A stretch of DNA of 64,000 bases from JACXVD01 sp020446665. Lineage in GTDB: Bacteria; Pseudomonadota; Alphaproteobacteria; Sphingomonadales; Sphingomonadaceae. The translations under genes were made by a program, and so were the position numbers. The stretch covers positions 26,997-90,996 of the forward strand of contig JAWKXQ010000012.1 of the NCBI GenBank assembly GCA_041396905.1, read 5' to 3'. The notes below the pieces were generated by a model. That model worked only from the letters and a program-made list of their open reading frames with translations, searched no databases and was not told where the DNA came from. Below, in pieces: positions 16,725-24,904 of the stretch. Every line of letters begins with the position of its first letter. Position 1 is the stretch's first letter.

Positions 16725-17947
16725 GCGCCACCCAACCCTATATCCCCCGATCTGGCGACCGCAGCGGCGCGAATGATCGTTTCCGTGGCAGCAAGCGCTC
16801 TGAACTGCGCATCTGGTGGCGCGAGATTGATCGCTGGCTGCTGGGGCTGGTGCTGTTGCTGATGCTGCTCGGCACGGTCGCGGTGGCGGCTGGCTCGCCC
16901 GCTACTGCGCGGCGTTTGTCTACTTCCAGCGTTACGCTGGACGAACTCTATTTCTACTGGGCGCATTTGCGCTGGCAGGCGGTTGGTCTGGCGGTGATGC
17001 TGGGCGTGTCTTTGCTCAGCCGCGACAATGCGCGTCGGCTGGGTATTCTTGTCGCAGCGGGCGCGCTGGCGGCGCTGTTTCTGGTCCCCTTGATCGGCAG
17101 TGAAGTGAATGGCGCGCGGCGCTGGCTTGACCTTGGCATGCGCTTCCAGCCTTCTGAATTCCTCAAGCCCGGCTTTGCCATTGCACTTGCGTGGATTTTC
17201 AGCTGGCGGGTCCGTGACCCGAACCTGCCGACCGTGTGGATTGCCAGCGGCGTGATGGTGCTGGTGGCGGCGTTGCTCATGCTCCAGCCCAATTTTGGCG
17301 ATACATTACTGTTTGGCGCGGTGTGGTTCACACTGGTGGTGCTGGCCGGCATATCGCTCAAACGGCTCAGCGTGCTGGCCGGGTTGGGCGCATTGGGCAT
17401 GGCTGCGACCTATTTCCTCTATGACAATGCCCGCCACCGGATTGACAGTTTTATCGGCGGCGGAACCGCATTCGATCAGGTCGATCTGGCGCAGCGCACC
17501 TTGCTGGCTGGTGGCTGGACGGGCACCGGCATGCGACTGGGTATTCGCAAGTTCAACCTGCCGGAAGCGCATACGGATTATATCTTCTCCGTGATTGGCG
17601 AGGAATTCGGCCTGTTGGCCTGCGCCCTGATTGTGGTGCTCTATCTCGCCATCATGGTGCGGGTGCTGGTGCGGTTGGCGGAAGAGGAAGATTTGTTCAC
17701 GCTGCTCGCCGGGGCGGGCCTTGCCACTCAGCTGGGCGGACAGGCATTCATCAATATCCTCGTCAATCTGCAGCTATTCCCTTCCAAGGGGATGACTTTG
17801 CCGCTGATTTCCTATGGCGGCTCTTCCACAATCGCCGTTTGCCTTGCAGTTGGCCTGCTCCTCGCGATAACGCGGCGCAACCCCTTCCTGAAACGCAATG
17901 TGCGCGGATTGAAGGGCTTGTTGACCGACAGGGAGGAGCGCGCATGA
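16721..17947 (+). CDS. ftsW: Lipid II polymerase / division protein FtsW
   Basis: SEDS-family peptidoglycan glycosyltransferase working with FtsI at the division site. The 408-residue protein has a basic cytoplasmic N-terminus of about 40 residues, then about ten transmembrane segments. Family motifs are visible: GSEVNGARRWLDLG, FQPSEFLKP and, towards the end, LPLISYGGSS. The start is GTG at 16721, overlapping the murD stop (GTGA). The stop overlaps the murG ATG, so FtsW and MurG are coupled. Confidence 0.97.
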   Translation: MSATQPYIPRSGDRSGANDRFRGSKRSELRIWWREIDRWLLGLVLLLMLLGTVAVAAGSPATARRLSTSSVTLDELYFYWAHLRWQAVGLAVMLGVSLLSRDNARRLGILVAAGALAALFLVPLIGSEVNGARRWLDLGMRFQPSEFLKPGFAIALAWIFSWRVRDPNLPTVWIASGVMVLVAALLMLQPNFGDTLLFGAVWFTLVVLAGISLKRLSVLAGLGALGMAATYFLYDNARHRIDSFIGGGTAFDQVDLAQRTLLAGGWTGTGMRLGIRKFNLPEAHTDYIFSVIGEEFGLLACALIVVLYLAIMVRVLVRLAEEEDLFTLLAGAGLATQLGGQAFINILVNLQLFPSKGMTLPLISYGGSSTIAVCLAVGLLLAITRRNPFLKRNVRGLKGLLTDREERA

Positions 17948-19125
17948 GCGGCGCAAACCGGCATTACGTATTGGCAGCAGGCGGCACGGGCGGGCATCTG
18001 ATCCCCGCCTTTGCGCTCGCAAGCGAATTGGAGCGGCGTGGGCACCATGTCGCGCTGGTTACCGATACGCGCGGAGCGGAGATCCCGGGCAAGCCCGACT
18101 TCCTGCCAGCCCATGTCCTGCCCGCCGGGCGCTTTGGCAAGAACCCGCTGCGCTGGCCCGCAGGGATCAAGGCCGTGCTGGAAGGGCGCAGCATGGCGCT
18201 GCGCCTGTTCGAGACGTTTCAGCCTTCTGCGGTGATCGGCTTTGGCGGCTATCCCTCGCTCCCCACTTTGCTGGCGGCGACCTCTGCCGGTGTGCCGAGC
18301 GTGATCCACGAACAGAATGCCGTGCTGGGCCGCGTAAACCGCTTGCTGGCGGGTAAAGTGGATGCCATCGCGACCGCCTATCCGGAGATCAATCGGCTGA
18401 AGCCCAAATTTGCCGACAAGGTCCATCTGGTCGGTAATCCGGTCCGCGCCGAAGTGCTGAGCCTGCGCGAAGAGCCTTTTCCGGCATTCAGCGAAGAGGG
18501 CCTGCTGCGTGTGCTCGTCACCGGCGGCAGCCAGGGTGCGCGGGTGCTGTCCGAAGTGGTGCCTGATGGCCTCGCCATGCTGCCGCCTGCGCTGCGCGCG
18601 CGTTTGCAGGTGACGCAGCAATGCCGTCCGGAAGATCTGGAGGCGGTGCGGGAACGTTTTGCCAATCACGATATTCCCGCTGAACTGGGCACCTATTTCG
18701 AAGACATGGCCGGCCGCCTTGCCGATGCGCATTTGTTTATAGGCCGCGCAGGCGCATCGACCATTGCGGAACTGACCGCTGTGGGCCGCCCGGCGATCCT
18801 GATCCCGCTGCCCATCGCGACGGATGACCATCAGGCCGCCAATGCCCGCGAACTGGTCAAGACAGGCGGTGCCCGATCAATCCGCCAGCACAAGTTTGAA
18901 GCGAAGGAACTGGCCAAGCAGATACAGGCGCTCGCCCAGCGTCCCGAAACGCTGGCCACGGCGGCCCATGCGGCATGGAATTGCGGACGGCCCAAGGCGG
19001 CGAAGGACCTGGCCGATCTAGTCGAAAGCTTTGGCGGCGACGAAATGATGGATGTGATCCGCGTGGGCGGAGAAAAGGCCCGGCCTTCCTCCAAGGAAGC
19101 TCTGGCGAAGGACCGCGCGGCATGA
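17944..19125 (+). CDS. murG: UDP-GlcNAc:lipid I N-acetylglucosaminyltransferase MurG
   Basis: Peripheral inner-membrane GT28 enzyme that turns lipid I into lipid II. From the ATG overlapping the ftsW stop, the product has 393 residues. The N-terminal glycine loop GGTGGHLIPA (about 12-21), GFGGYPS, HEQNAVLGRVN and the UDP-GlcNAc site GGSQGARVLS plus GRAGASTIAEL are all present. A C-terminal tail of about 30 residues (DVIRVGGEKARPSSKEALAKDR) extends beyond the fold. Its stop overlaps an ATG that opens a 65-codon frame through the downstream repeat element. Confidence 0.97.
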   Translation: MSGANRHYVLAAGGTGGHLIPAFALASELERRGHHVALVTDTRGAEIPGKPDFLPAHVLPAGRFGKNPLRWPAGIKAVLEGRSMALRLFETFQPSAVIGFGGYPSLPTLLAATSAGVPSVIHEQNAVLGRVNRLLAGKVDAIATAYPEINRLKPKFADKVHLVGNPVRAEVLSLREEPFPAFSEEGLLRVLVTGGSQGARVLSEVVPDGLAMLPPALRARLQVTQQCRPEDLEAVRERFANHDIPAELGTYFEDMAGRLADAHLFIGRAGASTIAELTAVGRPAILIPLPIATDDHQAANARELVKTGGARSIRQHKFEAKELAKQIQALAQRPETLATAAHAAWNCGRPKAAKDLADLVESFGGDEMMDVIRVGGEKARPSSKEALAKDRAA

Positions 19126-19319
19126 GTGTTTTCGCGAACCTGAAATATCCTCCCCGTTTTTGCGCAGCAAAAATGGGGAGGGGGACCGCGACGCCGCAGG
19201 CGTCGGGGTGGAGGGGGCTTCAGCGCCTTTACCCCTCCGTCAGCCGCCTTCGGCGACTGCCACCTCCCCATTTGTCCCTTCGCTGGGCTCAGGGAAAAAC
19301 GGGGAGGATCGCATCGTGA
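19122..19319 (+). other. Small ORF through the murG-murC repeat (possible coupling peptide)
   Basis: The ATG at 19122 overlaps the murG stop (ATGA), as at the other junctions of this operon. It opens a 65-codon frame (MSVFANLKYPP then repeat-encoded residues) that ends with a TGA at 19317-19319 overlapping the murC GTG (GTGA). The first eight or nine codons are unique sequence and the rest is the repeat. Either the frame is chance, or it keeps translating ribosomes moving across the insertion. I do not claim a functional peptide. Confidence 0.3.
19148..19308. repeat. 161 bp inverted-repeat (MITE-like) element between murG and murC
   Basis: The ends are perfect 14 bp inverted repeats: TCCTCCCCGTTTTT at 19148-19161 and its complement at 19295-19308. 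Inside are further hairpins: GTTTTTGCGCAGCAAAAA, GACGCCGCAGGCGTC and GCCGCCTTCGGCGAC, plus GGTGGAGGGG facing CCACCTCCCC. It codes for no protein of its own. I see no clear target-site duplication. It fills the largest gap in the mraZ-ddl run and its right end supplies GGGGAGG just before the murC start. Confidence 0.75.
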
Positions 19320-20743
19320 AAGGCGTTGGTACCGATATCGGCACGATCCACTTTGTCGGCATTGGCGGTATCGGCATGTCTGGCATTGCCGAAGTGATGC
19401 ACAATCTGGGCTATAATGTGCAGGGCAGCGACCTTGCCGAGGGGCCGAGTGTGGAGCGGCTGCGCGCGCGTGGCATCACCGTTCATATCGGGCAGAAGAC
19501 AGAGAATGTGGAGGGGGTGGCCGTGGTCGTCACCTCAACCGCCGTCAAGCGGACCAATCCCGAAGTCGTCGCCGCGCTGGAAAATCGCATCCCTGTGGTC
19601 CGCCGTGCAGAAATGCTGGCGGAACTGATGCGGCTGAAAAGCACGGTCGCTATCGCCGGCACCCATGGCAAGACCACCACCACCAGCATGATCGCTGCGT
19701 TGCTGGATGCGGGCGGGGTGGACCCGACGGTGATCAATGGCGGGATCATCGAACAATATGGCTCCAACGCGCGGCTGGGCGATAGTGACTGGATGGTCGT
19801 GGAAGCCGATGAAAGCGATGGCAGCTTCCTGCGGCTGGATGGCACGCTGGCGGTCGTCACCAATATCGACCCGGAACATCTCGACCATTATGGCGATTTT
19901 GACGGGGTGAAGCGCGCCTTTGTGGAATTCATTCACAATGTTCCCTTCTATGGCGCGGCCATTCTGTGCATCGACCACCCGGAAGTGCAGGCCGTGGTCG
20001 GGCTGGTGCGTGATCGGCGCGTGATTACCTATGGTTTCTCGCTGCAGGCCGATATTTGCGGGGTAAATATCCGCCCGATTGGCGGCGGCAATGTGTTTGA
20101 CGTAGTGGTGCGCCAGCGCGGCGAGGAAGATCGCCGGATCGAAGGCGTACAATTGCCCATGCCGGGTCGCCACAATGTCCAGAACGCGCTGGCCGCGATT
20201 GCTGTTGCGATCGAAATGGGGTGCAGCGATGATGTGATCCGCACCGGCTTTGGCAGCTTTGGCGGGGTCCGCCGCCGTTTTACCCGCGTGGGTGAAGTGA
20301 ATGGCGCGACGATCATTGATGATTATGCGCATCACCCGGTGGAAATCCGCGCCGTGCTTGCCGCTGCCCGCGAAAGCGTGACCGGCAGTGGCAAGGGCGG
20401 GCGCGTCTTCGCTGTCGCTCAGCCGCATCGCTATACCCGCCTGCGCGATCTGATGGACGAGTTCCAGAACTGCTTTAACGATGCCGACGAAGTGCTGGTC
20501 ACCCCGGTCTATACAGCGGGCGAGGACCCCATCGAAGGGGTAGATTCTACGGCGCTGGTATCGGGGCTGAAGTCGCGCGGGCATCGTTCGGCCAATATTG
20601 TCGCCGATCAGGCGGAACTGGCACGGGTGCTGGCTGCGCAAGTGGGCGAAGGTGATCTGATCGTCTGCCTCGGCGCGGGGGACATTACCCGCTGGGCCGC
20701 CGGGCTGGCCAGTGCCATTGCGGCGCAGGATGGCGCGGCATGA
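19316..20743 (+). CDS. murC: UDP-N-acetylmuramate:L-alanine ligase MurC
   Basis: First Mur ligase of the stem peptide, 475 residues. I chose the GTG at 19316 because the Shine-Dalgarno GGGGAGG lies 8 bp upstream and the protein then starts VKGVGTDIGTIHFVGIGGIGMSG, as in other MurC proteins. The frame extends upstream into the repeat element (from 19160), but that would add 52 repeat-encoded residues. The UDP-binding GIGGIGMSG and ATP loop GTHGKTT (115-121) are intact, as are DESDGSF and DDYAHHPVEI. It overlaps murB by 4 bp. Confidence 0.96.
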   Translation: MKGVGTDIGTIHFVGIGGIGMSGIAEVMHNLGYNVQGSDLAEGPSVERLRARGITVHIGQKTENVEGVAVVVTSTAVKRTNPEVVAALENRIPVVRRAEMLAELMRLKSTVAIAGTHGKTTTTSMIAALLDAGGVDPTVINGGIIEQYGSNARLGDSDWMVVEADESDGSFLRLDGTLAVVTNIDPEHLDHYGDFDGVKRAFVEFIHNVPFYGAAILCIDHPEVQAVVGLVRDRRVITYGFSLQADICGVNIRPIGGGNVFDVVVRQRGEEDRRIEGVQLPMPGRHNVQNALAAIAVAIEMGCSDDVIRTGFGSFGGVRRRFTRVGEVNGATIIDDYAHHPVEIRAVLAAARESVTGSGKGGRVFAVAQPHRYTRLRDLMDEFQNCFNDADEVLVTPVYTAGEDPIEGVDSTALVSGLKSRGHRSANIVADQAELARVLAAQVGEGDLIVCLGAGDITRWAAGLASAIAAQDGAA

Positions 20744-21633
20744 TGGTGGAGACACTCCCCGCTGTCCGAGGCAAGCTGACGGCTGACGCCCCGCTGGCCA
20801 AGCTTGTGTGGTTCAAAAGCGGGGGCCCGGCAGACTGGCTGTTTGAACCGGCCGATCTGGATGATTTGCGCGCCTTTCTGGCAGCCCTTGATCCCGCCGT
20901 GCCGGTGATGGCGCTGGGGCTGGGGTCCAACATGATCGTGCGCGATGGGGGCGTGCCCGGCGTCGTGGTGCGACTGGGCAAGGCTTTTGCGCAGGTTACT
21001 GCGGCGGACGCGGTCACGCTGGAATGCGGCGGCGGGGCAAGCGGTATCCTTGTGTCTTCAACCGCGCGCGATGCCGGGATTGGCGGGCTGGAATTCCTGC
21101 GTTCGATCCCCGGTACAGTGGGCGGCTTCGTGCGCATGAATGGCGGGGCCTATGGCAGCGAGGTCAAGGATATCCTCGTCGAATGTGATGTCGTGCTGCG
21201 CAGCGGTGAATGCGTCACTTTGCCACTTGATGCGCTGGGCTATTCCTATCGCCATTCGCAATTGCCCGAAGGGGCGATTGTCGTGCGGGCGCTCTTTCGG
21301 GGGCACCCTGCCGAACCGGATGCAATCCAGGCGGAAATGGACCGGATCGCCGCCAGTCGCGAAGCCAGCCAGCCCCTGCGCAGCAAGACCGGCGGATCGA
21401 CTTTCAAGAACCCGGACGGGCACAAGGCCTGGCAATTGGTCGATGCGGCCGGTTGTCGCGGGATGCAAATGGGCGGCGCGCAAGTGAGCGAAAAGCACAC
21501 CAATTTCCTGATCAACACCGGCGATGCGACCAGCGCGGATATTGAAGGGCTGGGCGAAGAAGTGCGCCGCCGGGTCCAGGAAAGCCAGGGTGTGCAGCTC
21601 GAATGGGAAATCCAGCGGGTGGGGCGGCCATGA
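20740..21633 (+). CDS. murB: UDP-N-acetylenolpyruvoylglucosamine reductase MurB
   Basis: FAD enzyme that reduces UDP-GlcNAc-enolpyruvate to UDP-MurNAc, 297 residues. The FAD-binding segment (VMALGLGSNMIVRDGGVPG, about 56-74), the SIPGTVGGFVRMNGGAYG stretch and the C-terminal GSTFKNPDGHKAWQLVDAAG with the catalytic Ser are typical of type II MurB proteins. The start is ATGATGG overlapping the murC stop; the second ATG at 20743 is an alternative start. It overlaps ddl by 4 bp. Confidence 0.96.
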   Translation: MMVETLPAVRGKLTADAPLAKLVWFKSGGPADWLFEPADLDDLRAFLAALDPAVPVMALGLGSNMIVRDGGVPGVVVRLGKAFAQVTAADAVTLECGGGASGILVSSTARDAGIGGLEFLRSIPGTVGGFVRMNGGAYGSEVKDILVECDVVLRSGECVTLPLDALGYSYRHSQLPEGAIVVRALFRGHPAEPDAIQAEMDRIAASREASQPLRSKTGGSTFKNPDGHKAWQLVDAAGCRGMQMGGAQVSEKHTNFLINTGDATSADIEGLGEEVRRRVQESQGVQLEWEIQRVGRP

Positions 21634-22577
21634 CGGAAACACGCAAATATCACGTCGCGGTCCTGATGGGCGGCTGGGCCAATGAACGGCCGGTTTCGCT
21701 GATGTCGGGTGAAGGCGTTGCCAAGGCGCTGGAGGCACGCGGGCACCGGGTCACGCGGATCGATATGGACCGGCAGGTGGCCGCCCGCATTGCCGAGGCT
21801 GCGCCCGATGTCGTGTTCAATGCGCTGCATGGTGTGCCGGGTGAAGATGGCACGGTGCAGGGCATGCTCGATCTGATGGGTATTCCCTATACCCATTCGG
21901 GCCTCGTCACTTCCGTCATCGCGATTGACAAGGAACTGACCAAGCAGGCGCTGGTCCCGGCGGGTATTCCCATGCCGAAGGGCAAAATCGTGGAGAGCGA
22001 AAGCCTCTATCAGGGGGACCCTATGCCGCGCCCCTATGTGCTCAAGCCCGTCAATGAAGGCTCCTCCGTAGGTGTCGCCATCGTCACGGACGAGAGCAAT
22101 TACGGCAATCCGATCCGCCGCGACGCCGCCGGGCCGTGGCAGGAATTCAACAGCTTGCTGGCCGAACCTTTCATCCGTGGGCGTGAACTGACCACGGCCG
22201 TGATTGGCGGCCGCGCACTGACCGTTACCGAGCTGGTGCCCAAAAGCGGCTTCTACGATTTTGACGCCAAATATACCGATGGCATGACCGAGCATGTCTG
22301 CCCCGCGCAGATCCCGGACAATATCGCGGCTTTGTGCATGGATTACGCCCTGCGCGCGCATCGCGTGTTGGGCTGCAAGGGCACCAGCCGCACCGATTTC
22401 CGCTGGGACGACGAGCGCGGCGAGGATGGGCTGTTCGTGCTGGAAACCAATACGCAGCCGGGCATGACGCCGCTCAGCCTGGTGCCTGAGCAGGCGAAGC
22501 ATTGCGGCATGAGCTATGAAGACCTTGTTGAGGAAATCGTGGCCGAGGCGCTGAAGGATCACGGAGGGCAGGGCTGA
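21630..22577 (+). CDS. ddl: D-alanine:D-alanine ligase
   Basis: ATP-grasp enzyme supplying D-Ala-D-Ala to MurF, 315 residues from the ATG that overlaps the murB stop (an upstream in-frame extension of 9 codons is ignored). Recognisable are VLMGGWANERPVSLMSG at the N-terminus, FNALHGVPGEDGTVQG with the GxxGEDG loop, VLKPVNEGSSVGV with the ATP-binding Lys, and ETNTQPGMTPLSLVPEQ with the metal-binding Glu and Asn. Ser/Leu-type residues around PGMT suggest normal D-Ala rather than D-Lac specificity, which is inference. Confidence 0.97.
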   Translation: MTETRKYHVAVLMGGWANERPVSLMSGEGVAKALEARGHRVTRIDMDRQVAARIAEAAPDVVFNALHGVPGEDGTVQGMLDLMGIPYTHSGLVTSVIAIDKELTKQALVPAGIPMPKGKIVESESLYQGDPMPRPYVLKPVNEGSSVGVAIVTDESNYGNPIRRDAAGPWQEFNSLLAEPFIRGRELTTAVIGGRALTVTELVPKSGFYDFDAKYTDGMTEHVCPAQIPDNIAALCMDYALRAHRVLGCKGTSRTDFRWDDERGEDGLFVLETNTQPGMTPLSLVPEQAKHCGMSYEDLVEEIVAEALKDHGGQG

Positions 22578-23491
22578 TGGCACAGACGATCAAGCGCGGA
22601 GGCAAGGGCGTGCGTCGTTCGGCGGCGGCGCAGGGCCGGGCCGCGACGGCACGCAAGGCCCGGGCAAAGACCAGCGGCTTCATCGGGTCTGCGCTGGCCA
22701 TGCTGCCCTTTACCGAAGAACAGCTCCACCGCATCTTCCTTGCCATCATCCTTGGTGGCGCCGCGGCGATGGCATGGTTTGTCGCCAGTCTGGCCGGCGT
22801 GCCTGCCATGGCCAATCAGCAGATTGCGCTGCTGGCATCCGATGCCGGGTTCGAAGTGCGCCGCGTGACCGTGACCGGCGTTGACCGGATGAACGAGCTG
22901 AAAGTCTATGAACGTGTGCTGGCAGAACGGGATCGCCCGATGCCGCTGGTCGATCTGGCCGCTCTGCGCGAGGAATTGCTGCAGCTGAGCTGGGTAGAGG
23001 ATGCCCGCGTTTCCCGCCAGCTGCCGGAAACGCTGGTGGTCGATATTGTCGAGCGCAAGCCGCATGCCGTTCTGAAAAAGCCGGACCGGATGGTGCTGAT
23101 CGACGCAACCGGCGTGGAACTGGAACCGATCAAACCCGCCAATGCCAAAGGCATGCTGGTGGTTTCAGGCCCCGGTGCCGCGCGGCAGGTTATCGCGCTG
23201 ACCGATATGCTGGATGCTGCACCCGCCCTGAAGCCGCAGGTGGCCGAGGCGGAATGGGTTGGCAATCGCCGCTGGAACCTGACTTTCCAGACCGGGCAGG
23301 TGCTGGCTCTGCCACAGGGGGAAGATCAGGCTGCCACGGCGCTGGTCTCCTTCGCGCAGCTGGATGGCAAGAGCCGCCTGCTGGGCGGCAAGGTTGCCAC
23401 ATTCGATCTTCGCGCACCGGATCGCATCTATATGCGCTGCGCAGGCGGACCGTGCGCCAAGGAAATTGCTGCCATGGGGGATGCTGAATAA
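22577..23491 (+). CDS. ftsQ: Cell division protein FtsQ
   Basis: Bitopic division protein that links early and late divisome components through FtsL/FtsB. The 304 residues include a long basic cytoplasmic N-terminus (about 1-50, rich in Arg/Lys/Ala), a transmembrane helix (about 53-75) and a periplasmic POTRA domain beginning FEVRRVTVTGVDRMNELKVYE, followed by the beta domain (SWVEDARVSRQLPETLVVDIVERKPHA). The start overlaps the ddl stop (TGATG), and the stop overlaps ftsA (TAATG). Confidence 0.93.
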   Translation: MAQTIKRGGKGVRRSAAAQGRAATARKARAKTSGFIGSALAMLPFTEEQLHRIFLAIILGGAAAMAWFVASLAGVPAMANQQIALLASDAGFEVRRVTVTGVDRMNELKVYERVLAERDRPMPLVDLAALREELLQLSWVEDARVSRQLPETLVVDIVERKPHAVLKKPDRMVLIDATGVELEPIKPANAKGMLVVSGPGAARQVIALTDMLDAAPALKPQVAEAEWVGNRRWNLTFQTGQVLALPQGEDQAATALVSFAQLDGKSRLLGGKVATFDLRAPDRIYMRCAGGPCAKEIAAMGDAE

Positions 23492-24771
23492 TGGGCCTGC
23501 CACGCATCAGCCGCGTATTTGGCGCGGTGAATATCGGTTCTTTCCGAATTTCCGCTATGGTCATGGGCCTGTCCGAGACCGGCGAAATGGTCGTGCTGGG
23601 TTCGGGCCACCGGGCCAGCCAGGGGATCAAGCGTGGCTATGTGACCGATATGGCCGCTGCCACCTATGCCATTCGCGATGCGGTGGAACGGGCGGAGAAA
23701 AGCTCTGGCACCAGCGTCTCCAGCGTCTGGGTCGGTTGCGCCGGGGCCGGGCTTGCCAGTCAGGTCTCGCGGGTTGAAATCGACATTGGCGGCCGCCGGA
23801 TCGAAGATGATGATGTGGAGCATTTGCTGCTCTCAGCGCGGGAAAGCATCCAGCCCGATGGTCGCATGGTGCTGCATGCTCAGCCGGCCTGCTATACGCT
23901 GGACGGCGCGCATGGCGTGGCCAATCCCAAGGGGCTGCATGCTGAACGGCTGGGCGTGGATATCCACGTCATGCTGGCCGATGGTGCCCCGATCCGCAAT
24001 CTGACCGAGGCGGTGCAGAATGCGCATCTTGATGTCGAAGCCGTGGTCGCGGCGCCCATTGCTGCGGGCTATGCCTGTCTGCGTCCGGAAGAGCGTGAAC
24101 TGGGCACGGCACTGGTGGAAGTTGGCGGGCAAGTGACCAATGTGTCTGTCTATATGGGCGGGATGCTGGTTGGACTGTCTGCGATCCCGCTCGGCTCTGC
24201 AGATATTACCGATGCAATTGCCAGCGCCTTTGGCATTCGCCGGTTTCAGGCAGAACGGCTGAAATGCGTGGCTGGCTCGGCGATTGCCAGCCCGACTGAT
24301 CATCGCGAAATGATCCCGGTCAATGGCCCGGGAGAGGAAAGCAGTGGCCCGATTGCGCGCGGCGCGGATGACAAGAACCGCATTCCGCGTGCCGCTCTGA
24401 TCTCTGTGGTTACCGAACAGCTGGGCAAGCTGAGCGATGAAATTGCCCGGGCGCTGAAGGCGATGAAATTCTCCGGCGTGCAGGGCGGTCAGGTGGTGCT
24501 GACCGGTGGCGGTGCCGAATTGGCCGGGATTGCAGATTTTACGCAGGCTGCGCTGGGCAAGCCTGTCCGCATTGGCCGCCCGCCCGCCTTGCGGGGTTTG
24601 CCCGAGGCCCATGCGACCCCCGGCTTTGCGACATTGTCTGGCCTGTGCCTCTATGCTGCGGACGATCCGGTCGATATTCGCACCATCGAACCGGCCTATC
24701 AGCCCACCATCAAATATGGCGGGGCTGCATTGGTCAATCGCGTGTTTCGCGCTGTGAAAGAGTATTTTTGA
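23491..24771 (+). CDS. ftsA: Cell division protein FtsA
   Basis: Actin-like ATPase that tethers FtsZ to the membrane, 426 residues. The N-terminal phosphate-1 region (GAVNIGSFRISAMV), the unique 1c domain and the phosphate-2 (TALVEVGGQVTNVSVY) and adenosine (VVLTGGGAELAGI) motifs are visible. The C-terminus NRVFRAVKEYF is a basic amphipathic membrane-targeting helix. Phosphate-1 has Ser/Phe where many FtsA proteins have the DIGS/T pattern, which looks like a lineage trait. It is separated from ftsZ by a 133 bp regulatory gap. Confidence 0.95.
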   Translation: MGLPRISRVFGAVNIGSFRISAMVMGLSETGEMVVLGSGHRASQGIKRGYVTDMAAATYAIRDAVERAEKSSGTSVSSVWVGCAGAGLASQVSRVEIDIGGRRIEDDDVEHLLLSARESIQPDGRMVLHAQPACYTLDGAHGVANPKGLHAERLGVDIHVMLADGAPIRNLTEAVQNAHLDVEAVVAAPIAAGYACLRPEERELGTALVEVGGQVTNVSVYMGGMLVGLSAIPLGSADITDAIASAFGIRRFQAERLKCVAGSAIASPTDHREMIPVNGPGEESSGPIARGADDKNRIPRAALISVVTEQLGKLSDEIARALKAMKFSGVQGGQVVLTGGGAELAGIADFTQAALGKPVRIGRPPALRGLPEAHATPGFATLSGLCLYAADDPVDIRTIEPAYQPTIKYGGAALVNRVFRAVKEYF

Positions 24772-24904
24772 GGAAGACTTGCCGATTAACCACTGTGGAT
24801 AACGGTTTCGCCCCTATGCACGCGCGATTCCGAATGTGTCACAGTAGAAGGCAAGCTTTGAACTTGCGCCCGGAAAATGGCCGGGCCCCGTGGAGGGAAC
24901 AACC
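24772..24904 (+). promoter_or_regulatory. ftsA-ftsZ intergenic regulatory region with perfect DnaA box
   Basis: The only long gap between division genes apart from the murG-murC repeat. TGTGGATAA at 24794-24802 is the exact complement of the consensus DnaA box TTATCCACA. Just upstream, TTAACC at 24786-24791 matches a CtrA half-site, and a GANTC site (GATTC) lies at 24826-24830. In Caulobacter, ftsZ transcription is controlled by DnaA, CtrA and GcrA/CcrM. Whether these sites act here is inference. The ftsZ ribosome-binding site GGAGGGA lies at about 24891-24897. Confidence 0.55.

Noticed and set aside
19160..19315. murC starting at 19160 inside the repeat
   Set aside because: It would add 52 residues encoded by the element and ignores the strong Shine-Dalgarno before the GTG at 19316.
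24794..24802. The perfect DnaA box as a replication origin
   Set aside because: A single box without an AT-rich unwinding region, box cluster or origin genes (dnaA, hemE, parAB) is not an origin; ftsZ regulation is the better reading.
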